From: Hordeum vulgare subsp. vulgare
Taxonomy: Eukaryota > Streptophyta > Magnoliopsida > Poales > Poaceae
DNA: 64,000 nt
NCBI RefSeq assembly: GCF_904849725.1
Contig: NC_058521.1
Location: forward strand, 559,570,176-559,634,175
Direction: 5' to 3'
Part shown: positions 1 through 10,205 of the stretch, one piece after another
How the letters are laid out: the number at the start of each line of letters is the position of its first letter
Numbering within the stretch: the stretch's first letter is position 1
Position numbers and translations under genes: made by a program
The notes under the pieces: generated by a model
Told to the model about the DNA's origin: nothing
What the model saw: the letters and a program-made list of their open reading frames with translations, nothing else
Database searches by the model: none

Positions 1-334
1 GGGAGCCCACAAGCCCCCACTCCGCCACCAGGGGGTGGCGGTGTCAGGGCTTGTGGCTCCCTGGCAGCCCCCTCCGGAAGTTCTTTCGCCCAGTATTTTT
101 TATATAATCCCAAAAAAATCCACGTAACTTTTCAGGGCATTTGGAGATGTGTAGAATAGTGGACTAAGATTTGCTCCTTTTCCAGTCCAGAATTCCAGCT
201 GCCTGAATTCTCCCTCTTCAAATAAACCTTGCAAAATAAGAGAGAAAAGGCACAAATATGGTACCACAAGTAATATAACAGCCCAAAAAGCAATAAATAT
301 CAACATGAAAGCATGATGCAAAATGGACGTATCA
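1..334 (-). repeat. E1 3' LTR, first 334 bases only
   Basis: On the minus strand the LTR starts TGATACGTCCATTTTGCATC at 334 and runs off the window at 1. It matches 8633-8966 of the other LTR with scattered substitutions. The TG start directly abuts the polypurine tract at 335-348, which marks it as the 3' LTR. Confidence 0.9.
5..110 (-). promoter_or_regulatory. E1 3' LTR TATA-like box and CCACAAGCC stem-loop
   Basis: On the minus strand an ATTATATAAAAAATACTGG block (about 92-110) is followed by an imperfect palindrome whose arms read GCCACAAGCCC and GGGCTTGTGGGC (about 5-52), with an inner GGTGGCGG/CCGCCACC pairing. This is read as the LTR promoter region with a strong stem-loop. The same pair of arms recurs in E2, in E3 and inside E1 itself. 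The promoter role is inferred from the TATA-like sequence. Confidence 0.55.
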
Positions 335-348
335 ACTCCCCCAAGCTT
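335..348 (-). other. E1 polypurine tract
   Basis: Minus strand AAGCTTGGGGGAGT immediately precedes the 3' LTR start TGATACG. A purine-rich tract at this position primes plus-strand DNA synthesis in LTR elements. An identical 14-mer occurs at 1826-1839. Confidence 0.85.
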
Positions 349-1825
349 AGACCTCGTTTGTCCTCAAGCGAAAACCAAGTTCCATAAACATGTCCACATG
401 TTGAGGGACGAAGGTGTCGATAAAACATAATACGGACATGAGGGCATCATGATCACACATAGAACAGCAATACATCATAAAGATTCTTATGGGAAAGTAA
501 CAATTCCTTCACAAAGCAAAGCATGAAGCAAAAACCTTACCGAGAAGTAACCAACAATAGTCCATAGTCATTGAAGCAATTGCAATTTATCACAACATCA
601 GAAAGAGTCAAATAAAAGCTTGTAAGGCAAACCCACATACTCAATCATCTCTTTTGTTTTCCACAATTGTTACAACTCACGTGGTACTCATGGTGTCAAA
701 GTTTCAGCTGGACACAGAGGAATATAGGGGCTTATAGTTTTGCCTCCCAACCATTTACCTCAAGGGTAAAGTCAACAACAATAAAGCATAAGTACTCAAC
801 TCCAAGTTGATATATGAATATAGATCTTTCCCAAACATGTGATGGTAGCCAAGACAAAGGCAAAAATAGGGAATTGGTGACGATCACCATGACTCTTACA
901 AGGGCAAAAAGTAAAGGTACAAGATGGGCCCTTCGCAGAGGGAAGCAGAGGTTGTCATGCGCTTTTGAGGTTTGAATGCATGTCCTCTTAGTGCGGAGGA
1001 ACGTCAGTTCATATTGCCTCCTGTGATAAAGAACTTTATTATGCAGTTTGTCGCTTTTATGTCTTCCTCATCACAGGTTCGTACAAAGCTTATTTTCCAC
1101 ACACTAATAGATCATACATATTAGAGAGCAACTTTTTATTGCTTGCACCGATGACGACTTACTTGAAGGATCTTATTCAATCCATAGGTAGGTATGATGG
1201 ACTCTCATGGCAAAACTGGTTGGAGGTTTATGGATGCACAAGTAGTATCTCTACTTGGTGTGGGAGTTTTGGCTAATATGAGGTGGAAGCAATCGTCACA
1301 TGCTAAGGGATCTCTAATCATATAACATTGTTTGGAACCAAGCAAACACAATTCATTATGTTGCCTTCCTTGTCCAACATCTACTCCTAAGCATGTAATA
1401 GTTTGGTGAGTGCTCACAACTATAAAAAGTGTCTAAGATGATATATTTCTATGTGAACCTCTCTTTCCTTATTACTTCTTATTAATTGCAACAATGACCG
1501 AGGTCTATGTTGATTTATTCTCAACAAGTTTCAATCATCATACATGTCATATGTGAAGCTATTACTTTCCATAAGATCGTCTCATGATCTTTCATGCTAT
1601 CGTTCTTTTCATTCTTTTGATCATGGCACAAAGCAAAGCCCTTGACTAAGATACTCTTTATTATATAGCTCGCGAGCTCGAATACATGGGGGGAGAGACA
1701 AAAGCAAAAGACTCAAACTAAATACTAAAGACTTATTCCTCTAAAAGAAGAAATAAAAACTGAAAAGGAAAGAACTAAAACAAAGGTAAAAGCAAAAGAT
1801 ATAAAGGTGATACGATACCAGGGCA
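349..1825 (-). other. E1 3' non-coding region
   Basis: No credible coding sequence is visible here. The block between accessory ORF and PPT is typical of Athila-like elements. It contains the 20-mer GCTTCCCTCTGCGAAGGGCC (minus strand, 927-946), with a short CCCT..AGGG pairing, and the same 20-mer occurs in the equivalent region of E2 at 23572-23591. Around 1140-1195 there is further similarity to 23066-23160 of E2. Confidence 0.6.
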
Positions 1826-1839
1826 ACTCCCCCAAGCTT
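1826..1839 (-). other. E1 internal extra copy of the polypurine tract
   Basis: Minus strand AAGCTTGGGGGAGT, identical over 14 bases to the terminal PPT at 335-348. It starts 34 bases after the accessory ORF stop codon. It could act as a second plus-strand primer or be a relic of duplication; the function is inferred. Confidence 0.6.
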
Positions 1840-1872
1840 GGCAGAAGCCAAGGGGGTTGCCCATACCAATGC

Positions 1873-2289
1873 TTAGTTGTCTTCCTTTGGTGGTGATGGT
1901 GGTGGAGTTGTTGAAGCAGTCTTGAGCTTGTCTAATTTCCACTTGAGCAAAAAGTTCTGCTCCCTTAGATCGTCATTTTCCTCCTCAAGTTTCAACACTC
2001 TATGGCAAAGCTCCTGCTTGCTCTCCTGCAAGAAACGAGAGGGTATAAATATGGTCTTAGGCTTCTTCCTGGAGTTGGGGAGGCTTGACTTCTTGAACTC
2101 CACATGGGTGTTTGCAAGTCGAGGTAGAGGAGCCTCCTCTTCGTCGGAACTCGTTTGTTCCTTCCTCTTGGGCTCATAGTCCTCTTCCTCATCAGTGGTC
2201 CAGCCATATGGTTCCAAGTCCCCATTAATCCTAGAGTTAGCACGATCATCGGCCACATAGATCTCTTCTTTTGAATCTTGAGAAGACAT
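1873..2289 (-). CDS. E1 accessory ORF after integrase, 138 codons
   Basis: An open frame of 138 codons lies downstream of integrase on the same strand, where Athila elements carry an env-like or other extra ORF. The start is taken at 2289, the first ATG after the stem-loop cassette at 2384-2503. The predicted protein is strongly acidic near residues 33-52 (runs such as TDEEEDYEP and SSDEEEAP), then basic (NSRKKPK), and ends with a coiled-coil-like leucine/glutamate segment around residues 88-122 and a proline-rich tail (TTPPPSPPKEDN). No signal peptide or membrane segment is seen, so nothing supports a real envelope protein. I do not recognise a family. It is unbroken although gag and pol of the same element are broken, but it is short, so this could be chance. 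Confidence 0.5.
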   Translation of the reverse strand: MSSQDSKEEIYVADDRANSRINGDLEPYGWTTDEEEDYEPKRKEQTSSDEEEAPLPRLANTHVEFKKSSLPNSRKKPKTIFIPSRFLQESKQELCHRVLKLEEENDDLREQNFLLKWKLDKLKTASTTPPPSPPKEDN

Positions 2290-2383
2290 CTTGACCTAAA
2301 TCTGTGGTAGACAACAAGCTCGAAACGAAAACAGAGGAAAACTGCGCGATACGGAGATCAAAACCTTCGGGCGACTATATATT

Positions 2384-2503
2384 GATTTTTTCTGGGCCAG
2401 AAGGAGTCCTCCGCAAGAAAACGGAGTCCGGGAGGCACACGAGGTGCCCACAAGCTTGCCCTCCGCCACCAGGGGGTAGGGTGCGGTGGCAGGGCTTGTG
2501 GCC
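2384..2503 (-). promoter_or_regulatory. E1 internal LTR-like stem-loop cassette upstream of the accessory ORF
   Basis: Reading the minus strand towards the ORF: arm GGCCACAAGCCCTGCC (2488-2503), loop rich in CCACC/GGTGG, arm GGCAAGCTTGTGGGC (2446-2460), then CCAGAAAAAATC (2384-2395), then the ATG at 2289. The same order of arms and A-rich motif is found in the E2 LTR. Just upstream, at about 2530-2570, is an A/T-rich stretch similar in layout to the LTR TATA region. A promoter or leader role is inferred. Confidence 0.45.
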
Positions 2504-2573
2504 GCCTCGTTCGCTCTCCAGACTGCTTTTTATTTTTCTAATTTTCCAAAAATTCCAAAACGGAAGAAATTTC

Positions 2574-4103
2574 CTATTGGAAAAGCATCGGAGTCCAATT
2601 TCTTACCGAAATATATACTTCTTCGTTTTCAGGGTCTGAAATAGGCTGGTAAACATCCCTTATGTACTCCTCTGGAGTTATGACATTGATGATATTGGTC
2701 TCAACATTTATGGGAGTTCCAGAGATGTAATGCTTGATTCTTTGCCCATTTACCACTCTAGGAAAATTTCCTTCCGTGTTATTGATTTTGATGGCACCGG
2801 AACGATATACTTCCTCGATAACATGGGGACCTTCCCATTTAGAGAGAAGCTTGCATGCAAAGAATTTCAAACGAGAATTGTATAGCAAGACATAATCACC
2901 TACGTTGAACTCTCGTTTCTGTATTCGTTTGTCGTGCCATCTCTTAACCTTTTCCTTGAACAACTTGGCATTCTCATATGCCTGGGCCCTCCATTCATGT
3001 AATGAGCTGATATCAAACAACCGCTTCTCACCGACAAGTTTGAAATCAAAGTTGAGCTCTTTGATTGCCCAATAAGCTTTGTGTTCCAGCTCAAGAGGTA
3101 AATGACAGGCTTTACCGTAAACCATTTTATACGGTGACATGCCCATGGGATTCTTATAAGCAGTCCTATAAGCCCATAGTGAATCGTCAAGTTTGCTAGA
3201 CCAGTTCTTTCGAGATCTATTGACGGTCTTTTGTAGGATCAACTTGATCTCCCTATTACTGAACTCCACTTGACCACTAGACTGAGGATGATAAGGAGAT
3301 GCAACTCTATGGTTGACATCATACTTAGCGAGCATCTTGCAGAAAACACCATGAATTAAGTGTGAACCGCCATCAGTCATCAGATATCTAGGGACTCCAA
3401 ATCTTGGGGAAATGACTTATTTAAGCATCTTAATAGAGGTGTGGTGATCAACATTTTTAGTGGGGATAGCTTCTACCCACTTAGTAACGTAATCCACAGC
3501 AACTAAGATGTGAGTGTACCCATTGGAACTTGGGAAGGGTCCCATATAATCAAAGCCCCAGACATCAAATGGTTCAATGACAAGTGAATAGTTCATAGGC
3601 ATTTCCTGACGCTTACTGATGTTCCCTATTCTTTGGCATTCGTCACAAGACAAGACAAACTTACGGGCATCCTTGAAGAGAGTGGGCCAATAGAAACCTG
3701 ATTGCAATACCTTATGGACAGTTCTATCTCCAGCGTGGTGTCCTCCGTAGGCTTCGGAGTGACACTTCTGCAGGACCTGTCCCTGTTCATGTTCAGGCAC
3801 AGAACGTATAATAACACCATCTACTCCTTCCTTATAAAGGTGAGGATCATCCCAAAAGTAGTGTCTCAAATCAAAGAAGAATTTCTTCTTTTGCTGATAG
3901 GTGAAACTGGGTGGTATGTATTTGACTACGATATAATTTGCATAATCTGCATACCACGGTGCACTATGTGAAGTGCAGATGACATTTAATTGCTCATCAG
4001 GAAAGCTGTCATCAATAGGTCGTGGGTCATCAAGGACATTCTCTAGCCTAGACAAGTTATCTGCTACTGGGTTATCAGCAACCTTTCGGTCAACGATGTG
4101 CAA
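2574..4103 (-). pseudogene. E1 integrase
   Basis: Integrase domain of the Gypsy pol polyprotein, which inserts the DNA copy into the genome. The N-terminal zinc-binding part shows GGHHAGD and then SCDEC. The catalytic triad is visible: D in VWGFDYMGPF, D in LMTDGGSHL and E in SGQVEFSNREIK. The frame is interrupted by an in-frame TAA at 3417-3419, splitting it into 4103-3417 and 3380-2574. It is joined upstream to RNase H by another in-frame stop (TAG) at 4113-4115. All three catalytic acids are retained, so inactivation here is through the stops. Confidence 0.85.
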
Positions 4104-4112
4104 TTCAAATTC

Positions 4113-4448
4113 CTATAGCAGGAGAACCCATCTGATCATTCTAGGCTTAGCGTCCTTCTTCTCCATAAGGTACTTAATAACAGCATGATCAGAGTGAATA
4201 GTGACTTTGGAGTCAACTATATAAGATCTGAACTTTTCACATGCAAACACGATTGCTAAAAATTCCTTCTCCGTAGTGGCATAGTTTCTTTGGGCACTGT
4301 CTAGAGTTTTACTAGCGTAGTGAATAACATTCAACTTCTTGTCAACTCTTTGTCCTAGAACAGCACCAACATCATAATCACTAGCATCGCACATGATTTC
4401 AAAGGGCAAGTTCCAGTCAGGTGGTTGAACAATAGGTGCGGTTATCAA
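4113..4448 (-). pseudogene. E1 RNase H domain
   Basis: RNase H of the pol polyprotein, which degrades the RNA strand of the RNA-DNA hybrid. Characteristic Gypsy motifs are [38 protein letters not shown] and SDHAVIKYL. It lies in a different frame from the RT upstream (overlap near 4445-4448), so an indel around 4500 separates them. It ends at a TAG (4113-4115) after which the same frame continues into integrase. Confidence 0.85.
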
Positions 4449-5280
4449 AGCCTTCTTAAGTATTTTGAAGGCTTGCCCACAATCCTCATCAAAAACAAAG
4501 GAACATCCTTCTGCAAGAGGTTGGTAAGAGGCCTAGAAATCTTAGAGAAGTCTTTAATGAACCTTCTATAGAAACCAGCATGACCTAGGAAACTTTGTAT
4601 ACCTCTGATATCTGTGGGGCAAGGCATTTTCTCAATTGCATCAACCTTAGCCTTATCAACTTCAATGCCTCTTTCAGAGATTTTGTGTCCTAAGACGATA
4701 CCTTCATTAACCATAAAGTGGAACTTCTCCCAATTCAAGATGAGGTTGGTTTCTTCGCATCTCTGTAAGACTCGATCAAGGTTGCTGAGGAAATCATCAA
4801 AGGAAGACCCGTAAACGGAGAAGTCATCCATGAAAACCTCGACAATCTTTTCACAGAAGTCAGAGAATATAGCCATCATACATCTTTGGAAGGTGGCAGG
4901 TGCATTGCATAAGCCAAAAGGCATACGTCTATAGGCAAAGGTACCGAAAGGGCACGTGAAAGTGGTTTTCTCTTGATCAGATTGTGCAACGGGTATTTGT
5001 GAGAAACCTGAATAATCGTCTAGAAAGCAGAAGTGTGTGTGTTTTGATAGCCTTTCTAGCATTTGGTCGATAAACGGCAGAGGATAATGATCTTTCCTGG
5101 TTGCCTTGTTCAGTTTCCGGAAGTCTATCACCATCCTATAGTCGGTAATAATCCTTTGTGGGATTAGTTCATCCTTATCATTAGGAACGACGGTGATACC
5201 TCCCTTCTTAGGTACACAATGTACTGGACTTACCCAATCACTATGAGCAACAGGATAAATGATTCCTGCTTCCAGAAGCT
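4445..5280 (-). pseudogene. E1 reverse transcriptase
   Basis: Reverse transcriptase of the Gypsy pol polyprotein, acting in the cytoplasmic particle to copy RNA into DNA. The open part is 5134-4445, beginning near MVIDFRKLNKAT and including FLDDYSGFSQIPV, TFAYRRMPFGLCNAPATFQ and the catalytic FMDD in VEVFMDDFSVYG. Similarity extends upstream to about 5280 in this frame. Frameshifts separate it from the protease-linked segment (near 5281) and from RNase H (near 4500). The catalytic box is intact; the damage is by indels. Confidence 0.88.
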
Positions 5281-6358
5281 TTAATATTTCTTTCTAACGA
5301 CCTCTTTCTTCTTAGGATTTAATCTCCTTTGATGATCAGCAACTGGTTTAAAGTCAGGATCAGTTTTAATCTTGTGCTGACATAGAGTAGGACTAACACC
5401 CTTAAGATCATCAAGAGTATATCCAATAGCAGCGTGGTGCTTCCTTAGAGTCCTTAGTAACTTCTTCTCTTCATGCTCTGAGAGGAGAGCACTAATTATG
5501 ACAGGATATATCTCCTTCTCATCAAGATAGGCATACTTAAGAGTATCAGGCAACTGTTTATGCTCGAACACATGATCACCCTTTGGTGGGGGGATCCCCA
5601 AGCAGTTCAACAGGCAGATTATTCTTGAGAATAGGATATTGTTCTAAGACAATTTTATCTATCTCATCTCTCTCCTCCATATGCATATCATTTTCATGCT
5701 CAAGCAGATATTGCTCTAAAGGATCCGTAGGAGGTACGGCAACAGAGGCAAGAGCAATAATTTCATCTCTACCAGACGACTCTCTTTCATGGGTTTGTCT
5801 TCCAAACTTGGAGAAATTAAATTCATGAGACACACCCTCAAAACTAACTGTGACAGTTTGCTTAATGCAATCAATGTGAGCATTGACAGTGTTGAGAAAG
5901 GGTTTACCGAATATGATGGGACAAAAGCTATCTTGTGCAGTACCAAGGACGAGGAAATCAGTAGGATACCTCGTCTTACCACACAAGAGTTCTACGTCTC
6001 TCACAATTCCCAGAGGGCAGATAGTGTCTCTATTAGCTAGCGTAATAGTGACATCAATGGGTTCTAACTCAGCAGGTGCAATCTCATCTTTGATTTCATC
6101 ATATAGAGAACGGGGTATTGCACTAACACTAGCTCCCATATCACATAAACCATGGTAACAGTGATCTCCTATCTTGACAGAAACAACGGGCAGGCCAACT
6201 ACAGGTCCGTGTTTGTCTTTCGTGTGAGGTTTAGCAATTCTAGCGGAGTCCTCACAGAATTTGATAACATGCCCATCTATGTCTTCGGCTAAGATACCTT
6301 TGATAATAGCAACACTAGGTTCAACTCTAATCTCCTCAGGGGGGTGCAAGTGGTCCAA
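5281..6358 (-). pseudogene. E1 aspartic protease and protease-RT linker
   Basis: Retropepsin-like protease that cleaves the Gag-Pol polyprotein. The frame 6358-5576 contains the active-site region GLCDMGASVSAIP and the distal IIFGKPFLNTV motif. The active site is D-M-G-A rather than the usual D-L/T-G. A second frame, 5610-5281, carries the linker towards RT (EEKKLLRTLRKHHAAIGYTL) and is offset by an indel near 5600. The 5' end overlaps gag by 23 bases in another frame, so an indel also lies near 6340-6360. Confidence 0.82.
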
Positions 6359-7349
6359 TGTAACCCCTACGTATCACAGTTGGAGCTTTAGAATAATCCT
6401 TTATCATAGCAGGGTATGGTGGTTTCTCAGTGTAAGCACAAGGAACAACAGGATCACTAAAAGCAATGATTTTCTCCTCAACTAGATTGGTTTTGGCTAT
6501 GTTGCTTTCTACAGGAGGATGATATTTAAACCACTTCTCTTTGGGAAGATCAACATGAGCAGCAAAAGATTCACATAGAGAAGCTACTATCTCAGAGTCA
6601 AGTCCATACTTAGCGCTAAAATCTCTAGAAGTGTTTGTCTCAACAAAAGATTTAACGCAATCAAACTGGAAATTCATACCTGACTCCTTACCTTCCTCCA
6701 GCTCCCAATCTTCAGAGTTGCGTTTGATTCTCTCCAATAAATTCCACTTGTGATCAATATCCTTCTTCATAAAAGAACCGGTACAAGAAGTGTCAAGCAT
6801 GGTACGATCTTCATGAGAAAGCCGAGCATAAAAGTTTTGAGTGATGATTTATCTCGAGAGCTCATGATTGGGGCATGAATATAGCATTGATTTAAGCCTC
6901 CACCAAGCTTGAGCTATGCTTTCCCTATCACGAGGCCAAAAGTTATAAATAAAGTTCTGATCACGATGTACTAAATGCATAGGATAGAACTTTTGATGAA
7001 ATTCCAATTTTAACCGATTGTAGCCCCATGATCCAGTATCATCACATAGCCTATACCATGTCAACACCTTATCCTTCAAAGATAAAGGAAAGTATTTCTT
7101 CTTTACCTCATCCTCGGGCAAACCTGCAAGCTTAAATAAACCACAAACTTCATCTACATAGATGAGATGCAAGTCTGGATGTGAAGATCCATCTCCTGTG
7201 AAAGGATTAGCCAGCAGTTTCTCAAGCATACCCGAAGGAATTTCATAAAAGATATTTTCAGTAGGTACCTCAGGTTGAGGAACAAATCCTCGTGCTTCCG
7301 TTCATGGTGAAGATACCCCGAACAAACTCCTCAAAGGAACATTTTCCAT
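6336..7349 (-). pseudogene. E1 gag
   Basis: Structural Gag of the element. The likely start is the ATG at 7349, about 80 bases inside the primer-binding site. The frame meets a TGA after 15 codons, runs open again through 7229-6849 with the conserved FPLSLKDKVLTWYR and SIAQAWWRLK motifs of plant retrotransposon gag, meets a TAA at 6849-6851 and continues in the same frame through 6800-6336. Two in-frame nonsense codons therefore break it. No CCHC zinc knuckle is visible. Confidence 0.8.
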
Positions 7350-7427
7350 AGTGACAAGTGACAATAAATTTCAGCACAGTATAAAAATGATTCCTTACTA
7401 ATTTCCACTTACCAAAGGCGCTTCACT

Positions 7428-7444
7428 CCCCGGCAACGGCGCCA
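7428..7444 (-). other. E1 primer-binding site (tRNA-Asp type)
   Basis: Minus strand TGGCGCCGTTGCCGGGG, complementary to the 3' end of plant tRNA-Asp (recalled as ...CCCCGGCAACGGCGCCA). It lies 11 bases inside the 5' LTR end at 7456. Confidence 0.88.
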
Positions 7445-7455
7445 GAAAAGAGTCT

Positions 7456-8966
7456 TGATGACCCACAAGTATAGGGGATCAATCATAGTCCTTTCGATAA
7501 GTAAGAGTGTCGAACCCAACGAGGAGCAGAAGGCTTTGATAAACGGAATTCAGCAAGGTAATAACTGCAAGACACTGAAAGTAGCGGTAACAAGTGATTG
7601 TGTAGCGAGGTGAAACGTAGCAAGCAAAGAGTAACAAGTAAAAAGTAGTAGAAACGGTGCAGCAAGTGGCCCAATCCCTTTTGCAGCAAGGGACAAGCCT
7701 GAACAAAGTCTTATAGGAGGAAAAACGCTCCCGAGGACACACGGGAATTACTATCATGCTAGTTTCATCATGTTCATATGATTCACGTTCGTTACTTTGA
7801 TAGTTTGATATGTGTGTGGACCGGCGCTTGGGTACTGCCCTTACTTGGACAAGCATCCCACTTGTGATTAACCTCTCTCGCAAGCATCCACAACTACAAA
7901 AGAAGAATTAAGACAAAGTCTAACCATAGCATTAAACTAGTGGATCCAAATCAGCCCCTCACGAAGCAACGCATAGACTGGGGTTTAAGATTCTGTCACT
8001 CCAGCAACCCATCATCTACTTACTACTTCCCAATGCCTTCCTCTAGGCCCAAATATGGTGAAGTGTTATGTAGTCGACGTTCACATAACACCACTAGAGG
8101 AAAAGACAACATACAGCATATCAAATTCACATGACTATTATTAACATGACTTATCTCATGTCCTCAGGAACAAAAGTAACTACTCACAAAGCATAATCAT
8201 AATCATGATCAGAGGTGTAATGAATAGCATCAAGGATCTGAACATAAACTCTTCCACCAAGTAATCCAACTAGCATCAACTACAAAGAGTAATCAACACT
8301 ACGTACTAGTAACCTTACAGGTACCAATCGGAGTCGTGAGACGAAGATTGGTTAAAAGAGATGAATTAGGGATTGGAGAGGAGATGGTGATGATGAAGAT
8401 GTTGATGAAGATGCCTCCCCTCCGACGAGAGGAGTGTTGGTGATGATGATGGTGACGATTTCCCCCTCCGGGAGGGAAGTTTCCCCGGCAGGATCGTCTT
8501 GCCGGAGCTCTAGATTGGATCTGCTCAAGTTCCGCCTCATGGCGGCAACGAAACCACGAAAAAGCTCCCTTCTGATTTTTTTTAGACCAAGACGCTTCAT
8601 TTAGCAAAAGAGGGGGGCTATTGGGCCGTCAGGGAGCCCACAAGCCCCCACTCCGCCACCAGGGGGTGGCGGTGTCAGGGCTTGTGGCTCCCTGGCAGCC
8701 CCCCTTCGGTAGTTCTTTCGCCCAATATTTTTTACATAATCCCAAAAAAATCCACGTAACCTTTCAGGGAATTTGGAGATGTGCAGAATAGGGGACTAAG
8801 ATTTGCTCCTTTTCCAGTCCAGAATTCCAGCTGCCTGAATTCTCCCTCTTCAAATAAACCTTGCAAAATAAGAGAGAAAAGGCATAAATATGGTACCACA
8901 AGTAATATAACAGCCCAAAAAGCAATAAATATCAACATGAAAGCATGATGCAAAATGGACGTATCA
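7456..8966 (-). repeat. E1 5' LTR, 1511 bp
   Basis: Starts on the minus strand with TGATACGTCC at 8966 and ends ...GTGGGTCATCA at 7456, so it has TG...CA termini. The first ~330 bases match the 3' LTR piece at 1-334. Open frames inside it are LTR sequence, not genes. Confidence 0.88.
8574..8742 (-). promoter_or_regulatory. E1 5' LTR promoter region with damaged TATA and stem-loop
   Basis: Equivalent to 5-110. The stem-loop (8636-8694) is kept and is followed by GGTCTAAAAAAAATC (8574-8588, minus). The TATA-like block reads ATTATGTAAAAAATATTGG here, against ATTATATAAAAAATACTGG in the 3' LTR, so the copy that would drive the element has lost the TATA core. Confidence 0.5.
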
Positions 8967-10175
8967 CACCGCCACATCCTGTTCTTCATCTGGAGGACAG
9001 ATCTGGAGTCCGTTTTGGGCTCCGGAGAGGGGAAATCGTCGCCATCGTCATCATCAACCTTCTTCCCTCTCCAATTCCATGAAGCTCTTCATCGTTCGTG
9101 AGTAATCTACTCGTAGGCTCGCTGGGCGGTGATGAGTAGGATGAGATCTATCATGTAGTCGAGTTAGTTTTGACGGGGATTGATCCCTAGTATCCACTAT
9201 GTTCTCAGATTGATGTTGCTACTACTTTGCCATGCTTAATGCTTGTCACTAGGGCCCGAGTGCCATGATTTCAGATTTGAAATTATTATGTTGTCACCAA
9301 TATATGTGTGTTTTAGATCCGATCTTGCAAGTTGTAGTTACCTACTATGTGTTATGATCGGGCAACCCCTAAGTGACAATAACCGGAACCACTCCCGGTG
9401 ATGACCATAGTTTGAGGAGTTCATGTGTACACCAAGTGCTAATGCGTTGTTCCAGTTCTTTATTAAAAGGAGAACCTTAATATCGTGTAGTATCCTTTTG
9501 GACCCCGCTCCCACAGGAGGGATGGACAATAGATGTCATGCAAGTTCTTTTCCCTAAGCACGTATGACTTCACACGGAATGCATGCCTACATCACATTGA
9601 TGAACGGGAGCTAGCCACATATCTCTCCGTGCTATAGCTGTTGCATGATGAATATCATCCAAACGAATCACCGACCCATTGCCGACGCGTTTGTCCCACT
9701 GCTGATGTTATTTGTCTTGGTCTGCTGCTACTGCTGTTACTACTATTGCTGCTGCTGTTACTACTGTTGCTACTTTCTACTGCTGTTACTACTGTCGCTT
9801 GCTACTGCTGTCACTACTGCTGTTCCTTGCCACCTATGTTACTTGTTACACTGCTGCTACCTGCTACAATTCTAGTTCGCTCGTCGTTGACGGGAAAAGA
9901 CAATTTCCGTCAATGGGCAACTTCTGGCGCCATTGATACGACAGTTAGGAATAGTCTGCCATCAACAGATCGTTTCTGACACCGTTGTTATCATTTTACT
10001 TTGCTGCTACTACTTTGCTTGCAGATACTAATCTTTCAGGTGCGGTTGAATCTGATACATTCAGCTGCTAATACTCGAGAGTATCCTCTCACCTCCTGCC
10101 TGGCGAATCAACAAATTTGGGTCGAATACTCTACCCTCGAAAACTGCCGCGAACCCACGCGCTGGTGGGCCATCA
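8967..10175 (+). repeat. E2 5' LTR (3' portion)
   Basis: Aligns from 8967 with 24477 onward in the 3' LTR and ends ...GGTGGGCCATCA. It is about 1209 bases against 982 for the same span of the 3' LTR. The excess is an expanded CTG/CTA-rich tract and about 110 extra bases around 9890-9990. The last 40 bases are unusually diverged from the 3' LTR end. Confidence 0.85.
9719..9835 (+). repeat. Trinucleotide (CTG/CTA/TTG-type) tract in the E2 5' LTR
   Basis: Irregular runs of GCTGCTACTGCTGTTACTAC. The 3' LTR has a shorter version at 25228-25310. Long open frames on the plus strand here are a by-product of the repeat. Confidence 0.7.
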
Positions 10176-10205
10176 ACAACATTATTCTAGTTTCGCTGCC
10201 GGGGA

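Larger units (their letters stand above)
1..8966 (-). mobile_element. E1: Athila-like Ty3/Gypsy LTR retrotransposon (3' LTR cut by window edge)
   Basis: Read right to left this holds an LTR (7456-8966), a tRNA-Asp-type primer-binding site, gag, aspartic protease, RT, RNase H, integrase, an extra ORF, a polypurine tract and the start of a second LTR (1-334). The order RT-RNase H-integrase defines Gypsy. The tRNA-Asp primer site, the 1.5-kb LTRs and an ORF after integrase fit the Athila lineage. The left LTR is incomplete, so the target duplication cannot be checked; the right flank begins CACCG. Sequence right of 8966 continues an LTR that reads uninterrupted at 24477, so E1 lies inside the 5' LTR of E2. 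Every long reading frame is interrupted, so this copy is not autonomous. The exact family name is not assigned. Confidence 0.9.

Noticed and set aside
1877..2179. Plus-strand frame of 100 codons over the E1 accessory ORF
   Set aside because: Antisense shadow of the minus-strand frame with low-complexity serine runs.
8299..8989. Open frames in the E1 LTR, one repeated at 100-321 with a hydrophobic N-terminus resembling a signal peptide
   Set aside because: Both copies lie in the LTR U3 and promoter region and carry different substitutions; no independent evidence of coding.
9641..9979. Open frames of 74-112 codons rich in Leu or Cys/Tyr
   Set aside because: They lie on the CTG/CTA trinucleotide tract of the E2 5' LTR.
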